Part shown: positions 50,981 through 62,218 of the stretch, in pieces
Position numbering within the stretch: the stretch's first letter is position 1
Layout of the letters: every line of letters starts with the position of its first letter
NCBI RefSeq assembly: GCF_001625215.2
Contig: NC_030384.2
Span: 25,470,527 to 25,534,526 of the forward strand
Reading direction: 5' to 3'
DNA length: 64,000 bases
Origin: Daucus carota subsp. sativus
Taxonomy: Eukaryota; Streptophyta; Magnoliopsida; Apiales; Apiaceae
The notes under the pieces: model-generated
The model's database searches: none
The model's input: only the letters and a program-made list of their open reading frames with translations
What the model was told of the DNA's origin: nothing
Made by a program: the position numbers and the translations under genes

Positions 50981-52390
50981 GCATCATTTGTTGCTTTTCC
51001 TTTTTTCCTTGTCATTGTTTAGTGGATCAAGATGATATATGATCATTAACTAGGACAGATTGACATCTGAGTTTTTCTGTAGTTTCCTGTGTTCAATGTA
51101 TTTTCTATCTTTGAGATATTGTAATAGTAGTACTCATATCAATGTCGCCGTTTGACTAAACTTATTTTTCCGAAATGAGAGTTTAATTTTCCGAAATAAG
51201 GGCTTATTTTTAGAGAAAAGTATATACAACTCTAAATTTTCTGAAATAAGCTCTTTGTTTTCTTAAAGGACGAATATAAAACACCCCCTTAACATTTATA
51301 TTTAAAAAAAATAACAAACATATGTATTTTTTTAAAAAATAAATGAGCCCTTAAATTTTCAATAAAAGCTCCCCAAACAGGGCCAATGTATGGTTATGGA
51401 ATTGTCTCTTTTTTTTATTGCATGTATGTCAGCAATTCAACGTGCTAATTTGCTCTTTAATGTGAGGCAGAACTCATATTTGGGTGTTGGGCATACTTTT
51501 TTCTCTATGTTTTTGTGTATGCATCTTGCTTCCCGGTCAACAGTCGAATTTAGTTTCTCTCAGAACTAGAAGCATTTTCCATGTGTATCGCTGCGTGCCT
51601 ACATCAGAAGGCACAGCAGGAAACTATTTGAGCTTCGATAAAACTGGAGGCTTGTTCTATGTAACTATCATGTGAGCTTCAAGAACCTAAAGGCTTGTTT
51701 GTTTTAATTATCAAAGAAAAGACACGGTGATAAGCTCGGCCGGCTGAAAAAATTTCGAGGGTGTTAGGCAATGCAAAGAGGGCCAATTTATTGGAAAATC
51801 ACATATTTTATTAATAATATAAATAAAAAAAATTGTAATATTCAAATATTATAAGATAAACTTTAAAACATTCTTTTTTTTGCAAATAATGGACGGAAAA
51901 AGTATAGAGTAGATAACTATTTAGGGAAGTGGAGTTGGTCATGTTGGGGGATGGAAGTGGAGTCGTGCTTGCTTCCGTTCCCGTTTAAGTGTCATGTCAG
52001 TGATGTGCTATCTACACAACGAGTAGTAGGCCTAAGCAAGCTTTCTCGGATTTCTAATGTTCTTGCAAAAAGGCTCCAAGATCTATCATTGACAGATGTT
52101 GGAACAACGGCTACAAGTTGTGTGGTTCTTCAATGTTCTCATATTCTCTTCTCAAATTTTTAATTTTATTTGTAAATTATGAAGGAGAACTAGTTGGGGC
52201 CAAAGTTTGGATTTTATTTGTAAACTTTTAATATTTATTATAGTTGATTTAGGTAATACTAATTTGTGTAATAAAATGGTAAGTATGCTATTGACATGGA
52301 ATTAATTAATTTGTGTATTAAACTTATAAATTTTGAAAGTTAATTTTACATGGGAAAATTTGCTAAATCAATAAATTAATTATCATTTCA
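50981..52390. other. Intergenic, nothing assigned
   Basis: Short open stretches at 51484-51675 and 51951-52163 show no recognisable family or splice context. The sequence is AT-rich. Confidence 0.35.
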
Positions 52391-52394
52391 TTTC

Positions 52395-52575
52395 TTTGAG
52401 TAACCAAACAACTCAAATGAATGGAATGGTTAATTCCATTCCAACCATTAAAAAAAATAATCAAACAGGAGGCTTGAATTGATTATTCCATTCAACCTTC
52501 TTTCCATTCTCTCACTGTTTTGTTCCCAATTTCATTCCATTCCTAATAAATTTCATTCCTGCCAACCAAACACAA
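52395..52575. mobile_element. MITE-like fragment with ccattcc motifs
   Basis: Repeated ccattcc and inverted ggaatgg motifs, with a gtttgg/ccaaac type boundary (caaccaaacacaatg at the right), resemble Harbinger- or hAT-type small elements. No clear target duplication. Confidence 0.35.
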
Positions 52576-52619
52576 TGTTAGTGTTTTATTAAAAAAGATA
52601 AAAGTATTACATCTTACAT

Positions 52620-52922
52620 CTCGTAAATCAAAACTGACAATAGACAGCCTATCAAAACCGCCATAGTAGAGTGCTCAATAGTGTCAGCTATTTTTGACCG
52701 ACCGACCGACACAATATGACCTCTTTAGTGTCGGTATTCAAATGATCGACGCTTTTGCCAATATAAAGCATCAATCAAGTGAAGCAACCGATGCAAAAAG
52801 CTTTGCCAAATTGGACAAAAGTGTCGGCAAAACACACAACGACGCATATAAGCATTAAAGGTGTCGGTTATCAGATTAATCGACACTAAAAGTGCGACTC
52901 AAAAGTCAATTTTGTACTAGTG
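52620..52922. mobile_element. CACTA-type terminal fragment
   Basis: Read on the minus strand, the right end starts CACTAGTACAAAATTGA, the classic CACTA (En/Spm) terminus. Behind it are direct and inverted repeats of a gtgtcgg/ccgacac unit, as in subterminal regions of such elements. The left terminus was not found. Confidence 0.6.
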
Positions 52923-53128
52923 ATAATAAATATGATTGATTAAAAATTAAAATCCAATTGATTGGTTAAAAAAAAATCAAAATTTATTGAAAATAAATTA
53001 AATTCATTGATCAGTTAAATGATTACTATTTTATATTTAATTTTCATATAGATAATATTTGGAGTTTTGGTTAGAATTTCTATAAAAAGATATTAGTCCA
53101 ATATTAATATTTTGAAAGAACAATTATG

Positions 53129-53547
53129 GGTGAGTATTCAACTCTGATTTTAAAAAATATAACAGAATCTTAGGATATTCAATTGGAATTTTAAATTATG
53201 TTATAAAATCTGGCGGTATTCAATTAGGATTTTAAATTATGCTTTAAAATTCGATGATATTCAATTGGGATAGTTTAAAACCCATTAAAATCTAATGGCA
53301 TTCAAATGTTGATTAATTTTTTTTATTTCATAAAATGATGGATTTTGCGGGACTGTTCAATGTATATTAAGTTTTTTGAAAACCCATCAAAATCCATGAG
53401 TTTTTGAAGTATTGTGCTTCCTAAACTATCTATATAGACTTTGGGACATTTTATCTAGATTTCACACAAAATCAAAATCCGATACAATCCATTAAAATCC
53501 ATAGATTAAAAATAATCTATTAAAATCTCAGTTGAATACAACCCCCT
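53129..53547. mobile_element. PIF/Harbinger MITE, relative of 46075-46552
   Basis: The left end tgggtgagtattcaac and right end ttgaatacaaccccc are inverted. TTA flanks both ends. The interior shares the repeated gattttaaattatg and aaatccat motifs with the element at 46075. Confidence 0.75.
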
Positions 53548-53605
53548 TAGTTATGAAAGAATTAATATGATTGATATAAAATTTAGTTGTGAAAGAATTA
53601 ATATA

Positions 53606-54085
53606 ACTCGCTTATAACCCTTGCAATGCATGGGCAGTTAACATATTTGTTATTTTATCGTATATATTTTAAATTTAACTAATTTTATTATAAAAATAAA
53701 ATTTTGATAGAATAATATGATTAAATAAATATTTTATTTACCCGTTGATAAATTCTTTATAGTTAAGTCTGTCAAATGGCTAATTAAAAATTAAGTCGAA
53801 CATATATATTTCAATGAGAATGTTAAAATATATTTTTTACCTGTTATAATTTAAGAAGACCTCTAAACTCAAATATAAACTAATCAATCAACTTTTTAAT
53901 ATTTCGTTATTTATAAGTTAAAGAGACGCATGAAACCAAATACCAACTCATCATACAAAACTAAATTTAATGTTTTGATTTAATAGATAATAAAAAAACT
54001 ATACTATAACATGTTATAAATTCAAGAGCTTCGTGGGTCGAATCCCAACCGGTTCACCAAACTCAATTAACCCACAGTATATTAT
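53606..54085 (-). mobile_element. Degenerate small Helitron (unit 1 of a tandem pair)
   Basis: Minus strand. The 3' end hairpin cccatgcattgcaaggg is followed by ttataagcgag, a mutated CTAG end. The body parallels 54108-54583: gtatatattttaaatttaac, taattaaaaatta, gttaaagagac and aacatgttataaatt. The pair repeats about every 500 bp. Confidence 0.65.
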
Positions 54086-54107
54086 AGATTTGTAATATTT
54101 CTTTTAA

Positions 54108-54583
54108 CTAGCTTATAACCCGTGCAAAGCACGATCGATTATAATATTTGTTATTTTATCGTATATATTTTAAATTTAACTAATTTTATTGTGACAATAA
54201 AATTATGATAGAATAATGTGGTTAAATAAATTTATTATTTAACGTCTGAATGAATTCTTAATAGTTTTTTTTTTGACATAATGAATTCTTAATAGTTAGG
54301 TCCGTCAAATGACTAATTAAAAATTAGTTCAAACATTTATATTTTAATTAAAATGTTAAAAATTAATAATTTGATATAGAATAATTATAAGTTAAAGAGA
54401 CACGTAAACTCAAATATCGACACATCATACTAACCTAATTTTTAATGGTTTGGTTTAATAGATAATGAAAAGTATATCATAACATGTTATAAATTAAGGA
54501 GGTCTGTGGGTCGAATATCAACCGGATCGGCAAACTTGACTGGGCTTTAATAGTATAATAATAATATATAGTATAGTATAGGT
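54108..54583 (-). mobile_element. Small non-autonomous Helitron (unit 2)
   Basis: Read on the minus strand, the 5' region is cctatactatactatat, then actattaaagccc. The 3' end is the hairpin cgtgctttgcacg, then ggttataag and CTAG at 54111-54108. A hairpin about 10 bases before CTAG is the diagnostic Helitron 3' structure. No coding. Confidence 0.75.
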
Positions 54584-54599
54584 TTATAATATTACTTTT

Positions 54600-56830
54600 A
54601 AATTAAGACCATTAGAGTATTTAAAAATAATGTTAATGTATTTTAGTGGAAAAGTATCACCAGTTTATTATTAATTATATATCATATTTTTTTTTTTTAT
54701 ATAAATATGTCGTCCGCTCTGTTTTAAAACTCGGTGATTAATAACGATTAATCATCGATTAATCCTTATTCCGTAGCTCGCCGAATTGATTAAATATCTG
54801 ATTATTCTATTAACCATTCTATTAATCCCCGATCAATAAAATTAATCCTCGATTAATCCTTGTTCGGTGTCTTTACCGATTAAATCTGATTCTCGCTTTT
54901 TACAACATTGGTCACCGGTGTTAATTGTAGAAGATCGGTTTTTTTAGTTTGAAAATCTAAAAGATATAATGTATTTTAGTTAAAAAGGTAATTACAATGT
55001 TGCTTGATGTTATTTCAGAAGATTGAGTTTTTAGTATAAAACATAAAAAAGAAAATATATTTTAGTTAAAAAGAATAATTAGTTATATAGATAGGCACGT
55101 ATTTAGGCCCAATACTGATCTATCCAACTTCTGATTTCCGACTTTAATAGTATAGTATAGATTATAATAATATTTTTTTTACATGTATGTTGCATGTGTT
55201 ATTTTTTGAAAAATCGGTTTTTTAGTTAAATATCTGAAAAAAAGAACGTGTTTTAGTTAAAAAGGGTAGTTGCTATGTTATCTAATATTATTTTTAGAAT
55301 TTTGAGTTTGTTTAGTTAGAAAATATAAAAAAGATAATTGTTTTAGTTAAAAAGGATAATTGATTATATAAAAAGGCTCATAATTCGGCCCAAGTACCGA
55401 CCGACCAACCTTTATATGTCTCGGCTTTAATAGTATTCGGTTTTTAAGTTAAAAAGATAATAGTTTTAGTTAAAAAGTATAATTGATTATATAAAAAGCC
55501 CATAATTCGGCCCAAGTACCGACCAAACTTTTAATAATTGATTATATAAAAGCCCATAATTTGGCCCAAGTACCGACCGGCCGAACTTTTAATGTTTCAG
55601 CTTTAATAGTATAGTATAGATGTGAGATCATTAGAGTATTTTAAAATAATGTTATTTATGTATTTTGGTTGAATAATATCACATGCTATTTTAATAATTA
55701 TATATAATGATGTTATATTTTAATATATATGTCGCCCATGTTATTTTTAAAAGCTCGGTTTTTTAGTTAGAAAATCTAAAAAGTATAATGCGTTTTGGTT
55801 AAAGGCAATTACTATATTACTCTATGTTATTTTAGAAGATTTTACTTAAGAAGAATAATTGGTTATATAGATAAGCCCGTCCGGAACTCCGGACCAAATA
55901 CTGACCGCCCGACCAATATAATAATATTATATTTCTATATATATGTCGCTCGTGTCCGTATTAATTGTAAAAGATCGACTTTTTAGTTAGAAAATTTATA
56001 AAAAGGTAATATATTTCAGTTAAAAATGTAATTATCATGTTTTTCAATGTTATTTTAGAAGATTGAGTTTTTTTAGTTAGAAATATAAAAAAATAATATA
56101 TTTTAAATGTAAGGAATAATTGATTATATAGATAGACCCGTACTTTGGCACAAGTATTTTGTGTAATGGGTATGGATTATTAGGTTGGTTTTGTGGGTCG
56201 GTTGAATTGAGGTTTTTAGTGATATGAGAGGGTTTTCCTGAAAGTTGTGGCCTTCAGGGTGTTAAAGATTGGAGCTTCTGGTTGTGTTTTTAAGTTTTGA
56301 CTTTAGTTTTAAGGCTTATATTTGTTTTATATTTTGATCTGTTTATATTTTGTTTGAAACCCACTAATTATAAAAGTTTATGTAAAAGTCTGTGTACTGA
56401 CCGAACAAATTTTTAATGTCTCGGCTTTAATAGCATAGTATAGATGTCGGTCCATATGAAAATTTTATATTTACAAACAAAGAAACTATGTTCAAATTAG
56501 AGAAGGAGAATGGATTTCGGGAGATCACGAGAGTAGTTGTGCCAAAATGCCTCCAATTTGTTTGGTTCCTCTGCCTCGTGAGGGACCAAGAGGTATGGAA
56601 TTCCGGTTACTCGGTTAGCCGGCCTGAAAAAGTACGCGTATATATTTATTAAAGGTTTTCATTTTAGTTTTAGGTATAGTCAAATATGTCTTATTTGTTT
56701 TATATTTTGATTTGTTTATGTTTTGTTTTGAACCCATTAATCATAAAAACCCGTATAAAAGCCCGTGTACCGACCGACCAAACTTTTAATGTTTCGGTTT
56801 TAATTGTAAAGTATAGATTGGTTTAACATT
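54600..56830 (-). mobile_element. Head-to-tail array of Helitron 5' termini and diverged tandem units
   Basis: Helitron 5' starts of the form TCTATACTATACTATTAAAG read on the minus strand from 55161 and 55620, with variants at 56444 (tctatactatgctatt) and 56817 (tctatactttacaatt). Between them, diverged units recur: tttagttagaaaatctaaaa, ttttagttaaaaaggtaatt, atgttattttagaaga, gattatatagatagg and cggcccaagtaccgacc. No coding. The array shows repeated insertion or tandem growth of one family in a single orientation. Confidence 0.7.
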
Positions 56831-57804
56831 TAGATGTTACTTTTGATTAGTTAAAAATACAATAACATTATTGATTGGTTAATTCCCGGTTGGTTAAACT
56901 CTTAAAAAATTGTCAAAAGATAAATATAATTGATCAAAATATTTGCTGATTAGTTAAAACTATTTAAAAGTCTTTAATTTGCTAATTAGATGGTGTGACG
57001 CATTATAATTAAAGATATTTCGTGTGTCATTTGTATTGAGAGATGGGGAAGCGACACGCATTTGAATAATCTTATAAAGCATAAAACATTCCTTAATATC
57101 CATAAAATTTACTCACTTGTCCCAATGAATTGTATACGTTGGCATGTTTTTTAAGGCTTATTTAAAGTATCGTTCCACATTATTTTTTTAAAATTTTCTT
57201 TTTCTAGAATAAAAATTTGATATTTAAACTTTTATTCAAAAAAAAAAGAAAATTTTTAAAAATCATCAATATTCAATATACTTATATAAAGGAGAAGCGA
57301 GGGGCGTTTAGGTGGCGCCTCTCCGAGAGCTCTGTTCTATTTTTCTAATTTTCTGGAATTTTTGAATGAAAAAATATCAAAAATAAAAACTGTCTCTTTT
57401 AGTTTCGGATATATTGGAAGAAAGTTTCATAACTAACTTTTCCAAAATATCAAAATTAAATCAGAATTTGAAACTATCATCATATTTTTGGAAAAGGTGT
57501 ATATTAAAAAAAGAAAATATTTTTGATAGGCTGGTCTTTTCTCAAATATCAAAAATAAAAACTGTCTTTTTTAGTTTTGGATATATTTGAAAAAAAAATT
57601 AGAACTACCTTCAAAGTATCAAAATCAAATCAGAATTTGAAACCATCATCATATTTTTGGAAAAGGTGTATATAAAAACAGAAAATATTTTTTGATAAAC
57701 CGGTTTTTCCTCAGATCAACCCCTATAAATTGAGGTCAGACATCATAAAATTTAACACACATAATATTTTTTGAGTTTATTTATCTTCTCCGTCTAATAC
57801 AATA

Positions 57805-58125
57805 ATGAGTTACACTGTGCTAGATGCTTTGAATGGCAATAAAGATGATTGGCTGATAAAAATAAGAGTTTGTCAGATGTGGGAGTCGACAAATCCAAAC
57901 ACGGGAGAACAATATAGTCATAACATGATATTGATGGATGAAATAATCAATAAATTAACTATTAGTAATATATGTTTGTTCCTTATTCTTTTATAATGAT
58001 TGTTTTGTTCATCGGACATGCTTGTTGTTATTAATTTTTACATGATTTACTTTGTATACAGGAAAAAATTATTCATGCAACACTTCCACAATATCTGTTT
58101 GCTCGGTTCAAGCACCTTTCAAGTG
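57805..58125 (+). pseudogene. RPA70-like OB-fold (DUF223-type) gene fragment
   Basis: Replication protein A binds single-stranded DNA; RPA1-like genes are common cargo of plant Helitrons. Exon 1 starts at ATG 57805: MSYTVLDALNGNKDDW, IRVCQMWESTNPNT and SHNMILMDE, the start of an OB fold. A second exon after a tatacag acceptor at about 58061 reads KIIHATLPQYLFARFKHLS and stops being recognisable at about 58125, where a GC-rich insert begins. The expected donor after MILMDE is not obvious. It is a truncated gene of two exons, possibly still transcribed but not a complete RPA. Confidence 0.7.
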
Positions 58126-58129
58126 AAGA

Positions 58130-58376
58130 CTGCTCCCACCTGTAATATTTAAAAGTAACTGTCACCACGTGTCCAGCTACTTGTCGTTAGTCAGCAGGGT
58201 GCTTACAAGTAGTTGGGTCACCTGCTTTAGTCCAGCTATTGGTTTTTCAACGGTTGTTGAAGGTGAGCGTTGTAGGAAAGCCTTGGGGCCTACGGGTTTG
58301 GAGGTCTTCGGCCTGAGGCCAACGGGTTTACGGGCCTTCGACCTAAGGCCTGCGGGTTTACGGGCCATCAGTCAAT
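58130..58376. repeat. GC-rich insert with short tandem repeats
   Basis: A GC-rich island in AT-rich surroundings interrupts the RPA-like gene. At about 58287-58370 a unit of about 30 bp, containing ggcct-cgggtttacgggcctt, is repeated three times with cggcctgaggcc-type palindromes. The origin is not recognised; it may be an LTR fragment. Confidence 0.6.
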
Positions 58377-59481
58377 GAAGGACATGATTACTTTTTAAAA
58401 AAGACCATAACTAAAATTAAGATTTGTTGTGCTTTATACCATTAATTACACGTAGAAATTTATTTTCATCTTCTCTCTCATGAATTATAATCTAATTTTG
58501 CAATTTTAAATATTCATATTGGTATTGCATCGAGATGCTTATAATATAAAATTTATTTAGTCAACAAATATTAATTTTGAATCAATAATATAATTTTTAT
58601 AGGTCACCATAAATTTATTTTATTCAACAAACAGTAATCTTAAATTATTAATATAATTTTTACAAGCCGCCGCAACGCGCGTTCATACATCCCAACATGA
58701 TTAATGTTCGTTTAACTAGAACATAATGTTTATCCCTACTAAAATTGGGGATGATTTCGGAATTGCATCTTAATTTCTTTTTGACTTTTACGCACTTATG
58801 TTCTTGTAAGCTTACATCAATGTATATGGCTAGATGTCATCGATTAGTTCTGTTAAAGAGCCGTATGCTTTTTACATGTAGAGTATAATGTATGTCTAAA
58901 AAGTAGGGTTTTGAAATTAATGACAATGTTAGTTAAAAACATGATTACTTTTAAAAAAACACAACTAAATTAAGATTTGTCATGCTTTAAATCGTTAATT
59001 GTATGTAGAAATTTATTTTCATTTTTTCACTCATGAATTATAGTCCAATTTTTTAATTTTATATATTAATATTGGTATTGCATCGAGATATTTATAATAT
59101 TAAATTTATTTTATTCCATAAATATGAATTTTGAATCATTAATATAATTTTTATAAACTGCCACACATTTATTTTATCTTACAAATATTAATTTTGAATA
59201 ATTATATAATTTTTACAAGCTGCCGCAACGCGCAGCTTCTCAACTAGTTATTATATAAATATCCTCTATTGGAGTCTCAAAATGCGTGCAAATAGTGAAC
59301 GTATTGGGACGAGGGAGTACAAAAAAGACTCTTAAAATAAGGGGTAGTATAACTATTTTAAGAATAAATTTTTAATAAATTTAAAATTTTATTTAAATTT
59401 ATTTAAAATTTTATTTTATTTAAATTTTAATATTTAAATAAAAAAGAGCGGAGAATAATTATAATAAAAACCACGTCCTGA

Positions 59482-59554
59482 GGCCCAGCCCAATTGACAG
59501 CCATATAAATTGTCCCACACCCGCACAAACACACCTCTGTATCACAAACCCTAA
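59482..59554 (+). promoter_or_regulatory. eIF3g promoter elements: GGCCCA, TATA-like, telo-box
   Basis: A ggcccagccca site-II-like cluster lies at 59482-59492, catataaat at 59502-59510, and the telo-box aaaccctaa at 59546-59554, 20 bp before the start codon. The pairing of telo-box and GGCCCA elements is known for plant translation-apparatus genes, which fits the downstream gene. Confidence 0.7.
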
Positions 59555-59573
59555 TTAAGCGAATCCCAAAACA

Positions 59574-61653
59574 ATGGCAGTTTCAATCGCAGCTCCAAAC
59601 AAGGTCCGATGGGGCGAGCTCGAAGAGGAAGAAGATGGAGAGGACTACGCCTATCTCCTCCCCCCGCGCCAGGTTATTGGGCCGGACCACAACGGCCTCA
59701 AGAAAGTGATTGAGCACAAGTTCAACGATGAGGGCCATAAGGTCAAGATTACCAGCACTATTCGTGTCAGGAAACTCGCCAATGCGAGGCTCAGTAAGCG
59801 TGCTGTTGAGCGCAGATCTTGGCCCAAGTTTGGTGATGCTGTTCATGAGGATGTTGGTGCTAGATTGACTATGGTTTCTACTGAGGAGATTCTTCTTGAA
59901 CGGCCTCGCGCTCCCGGTATGAATATTTTTCTATTGTTTCGATGTTGTGAAATTGTTACTGCCCAATTGTTAGTGTTTTTATTAATTTATGTGAGATTGT
60001 GTTTTTGTTTTATATTATATGAAATTGGAATGTTAAATTCCGGTAATCGTGTTTTAGTTCGTTTTGCTCAATTCGATGTTATTAGTTTCAAGGAAGTAGT
60101 TTGATTTTTGTGTATTGTTTTATGCTTTAATCAAATATACATTAGATGTTGAGCTTATAACAATGCGAGAAAATTAAAGTATTTATCACGGAAGTGGATG
60201 TTTAAGGACTTCATATTCTGTTCCAATGAAGTAATTTGGAGAACCAAGATGATGATTCTGAGTTGTTTCTGATGATATTCTTTTGATTATGTATTTGATT
60301 TGTAATATCTGGGTCTGTAAACCATAGTGGTAAAGCAAGTTTATCCTCTTGATTTATAAACCTACGGCCATCGATGACTTGTAGTACCCAATCTTTGGAT
60401 GCACTTTACAAAAATCTACTGCTCAACTCTGGACCCACTCTGTTTCACCATCCTACATTGCCAGTTGCCCCCTTACAGTCTTTGTACTTTGAACTGTGAA
60501 GGAGGGAGGGAGAGGGGGGGGGGGGGGGGACCTTAATACTTCTTCTCATTTAGTATAGAAATGAATACGTGACTGGCTTGGCTTCTTTTTTTTTTTTAAT
60601 CTCTTGTCTTCAGTTTATTTGCCTTTTTCGTGAATGTGAAGGGAAAGGTAACAGGATGAACTGTGTCAAATGTTTTTAATTTTTTGGTTGTAGTCGATGG
60701 AAATACTACAATGATATTTTCTTCCTGAAGAGAATCCTGTCCATTTTTGTCGGATATATATGTATTTGTTCGAAGCTAATTTTGGCACCCTTTTCACAGA
60801 TTAGAGGATATGCTCGACCTAGGGGGAAGAAACTGAAACAGAAAAAGAACAGGATTAAATAAAACTAAATAAGATTAAACTAGCAATTCGAGCACTCTTT
60901 TGTTATTCCAGCTGATCTCATGATATTTCACGATAACCGCACATATAACTATTAAGTTGGAGATTTAACAACTGTCAGGATATTACAGTCTGTTATTGTG
61001 AAAAAAATAACTTCTTCTTAATGTGTGATAGTTGATAAATGCTTCTATTATGGTTTTGGTAGAGTTAATATGCCACTTTTGATATACTAACATTCTGATA
61101 TATGTTACTCATGATAGGTAGCAAAGAAGGAGAAGCAAAGGCTAGTGGAGATGCTTTGTCTCAATTTGGGAAAGCAGGTGCTGTTCTTATGGTTTGCAGA
61201 ACCTGCGGTAAGAAAGGAGATCACTGGTCTGCAAGGTGTCCCTACAAGGATCTCGCTCAGCCAAGTGAAACATTCAATGAGCAGGCACCTACATCAGATG
61301 CTGCAGCTGCACCAGGTGCTACAAAAGGAGCATATGTTCCTCCCAGCCTGCGACCCGGGGCAGAGAGGACTACTGGTTCTGATATGAGACGCAGGACTGA
61401 AGAGAATTCAGTCCGGGTTACAAATCTATCAGAAGACACTCGCGAGCCTGACTTGCTTGAGCTCTTCCGTACTTTTGGTCCTGTCACCCGCACTTATGTT
61501 GCCATTGACCAGAAGACTGGTATGAGCAGGGGTTTTGGTTTTGTAAATTTTGTGAGCAGGGAGGACGCTGAGAGAGCTATCAACAAGCTCAATGGTTATG
61601 GTTATGACAACCTCATACTCAATGTTGAATGGGCTGCACCGAGGGCAAGCTAG
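59574..61653 (+). CDS. EIF3G: Translation initiation factor eIF3 subunit G
   Basis: eIF3g is an RNA-binding subunit of the eIF3 complex on the 40S ribosome, acting in scanning and reinitiation. Two exons, 59574-59916 and 61118-61653, join through a GT-AG intron in phase 1 to give 292 residues, the usual plant length. Exon 1 encodes the acidic N-terminus with VRWGELEEEEDGEDY and LPPRQVIGPD, the eIF3i/eIF3b-binding region. Exon 2 has a CCHC zinc knuckle (Cys141, Cys144, His150, Cys155), a proline/alanine linker with GAYVPPSLRPG, and one RRM at about 211-287 with RNP2 VRVTNL and RNP1 RGFGFVNF. ATG 59574 follows a short leader with a telo-box. The gene is intact, single-copy in this window and lies outside the duplication. 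Confidence 0.95.
60502..60530. repeat. G-rich homopolymer in the eIF3g intron
   Basis: An uninterrupted run of about 17 G lies next to gggaggga repeats in the intron. Such runs are prone to length error and could form a quadruplex. Confidence 0.85.
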
Positions 61654-62218
61654 TTTCAACAAGGAATAAAGACTATTACTCTTATGATTTGATATTTTGT
61701 ACTGGATGATAAGATTTTTGGGATGTCCTGTTATGTTTTGGGATTTCTGTGAAGGATATTTGAATTATGAAATTTCTTTATATGAGTTTGTAAACTGTAG
61801 TTGAAGTTCCATTTTATTGATGCTTTGTTCTAAAAGAAAAGAACTAGAATATTTAAAGAAATAATACTTTTAGCCTTTGTCAGTTAACACTGTTTTACAG
61901 AGATCATTGGTGTGGTGGAATAGGCATGATCACTCATGTTTTATGTTTCATGATGTATGGATTTGATATCTGATATGAAGGTTTAGATGGCTTTTGAGGG
62001 CCTTACTATCCAGTGTAGTATAAGATATACATGAATAACCAAAGATGAAGTAATATTTCTCAGTCTTGACATTACAGAAGCAGAATCGACTTTATAATTG
62101 TTTGATGAGCAGCTAACGTCTGGCTTTTTAGTACCCCTTCCTTGAGAGGTGTTCAAGGGTCTCAACACTTAAGTGCAATTATGAATTTATGAGATGAATG
62201 GGGGAAGCACATTGTGGT
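61654..62218. other. 3' region of eIF3g and intergenic spacer
   Basis: AT-rich, with the probable 3' UTR of eIF3g in the first 150-200 bp. No gene was recognised up to the hAT-type element. Confidence 0.4.

Larger units (their letters stand above)
57279..59247 (+). mobile_element. Helitron carrying RPA-like exons, both ends present
   Basis: The 5' end is tacttatataaaggagaagc after an A. The 3' end is a hairpin with 7-bp perfect stem (aagctgc, loop cgcaacgc, gcagctt) followed by ctcaaCTAG, then T, which is Helitron anatomy and an A/T target. The interior holds RPA-like exons, a GC-rich insert and two successive 3'-type regions (58375-58690, the first ending in a damaged hairpin ccgccgcaacgcgcg, and 58910-59247). 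No Rep/helicase is present, so it is non-autonomous. Confidence 0.85.
57112..59317. mobile_element. Stowaway MITE split by a Helitron
   Basis: The left terminus CTCACTTGTCCCAATG at 57112 and the right terminus ttgggacgagggag ending 59317 are an inverted pair with TA on both sides (57110-57111, 59318-59319). The two halves are separated by the Helitron at 57279-59247. The inner left end matches the Stowaway at 16179 (ccaatgaattgtatac). Confidence 0.85.

Noticed and set aside
58169..58378. Overlapping open frames on both strands
   Set aside because: They are caused by the GC-rich tandem repeat, with repeated Gly-Leu-Arg type peptides and no known domain.
59583..59846. 87-codon open frame (-) opposite eIF3g exon 1
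   Set aside because: A shadow of the real plus-strand exon. The same holds for 61257-61493 and 61429-61662.
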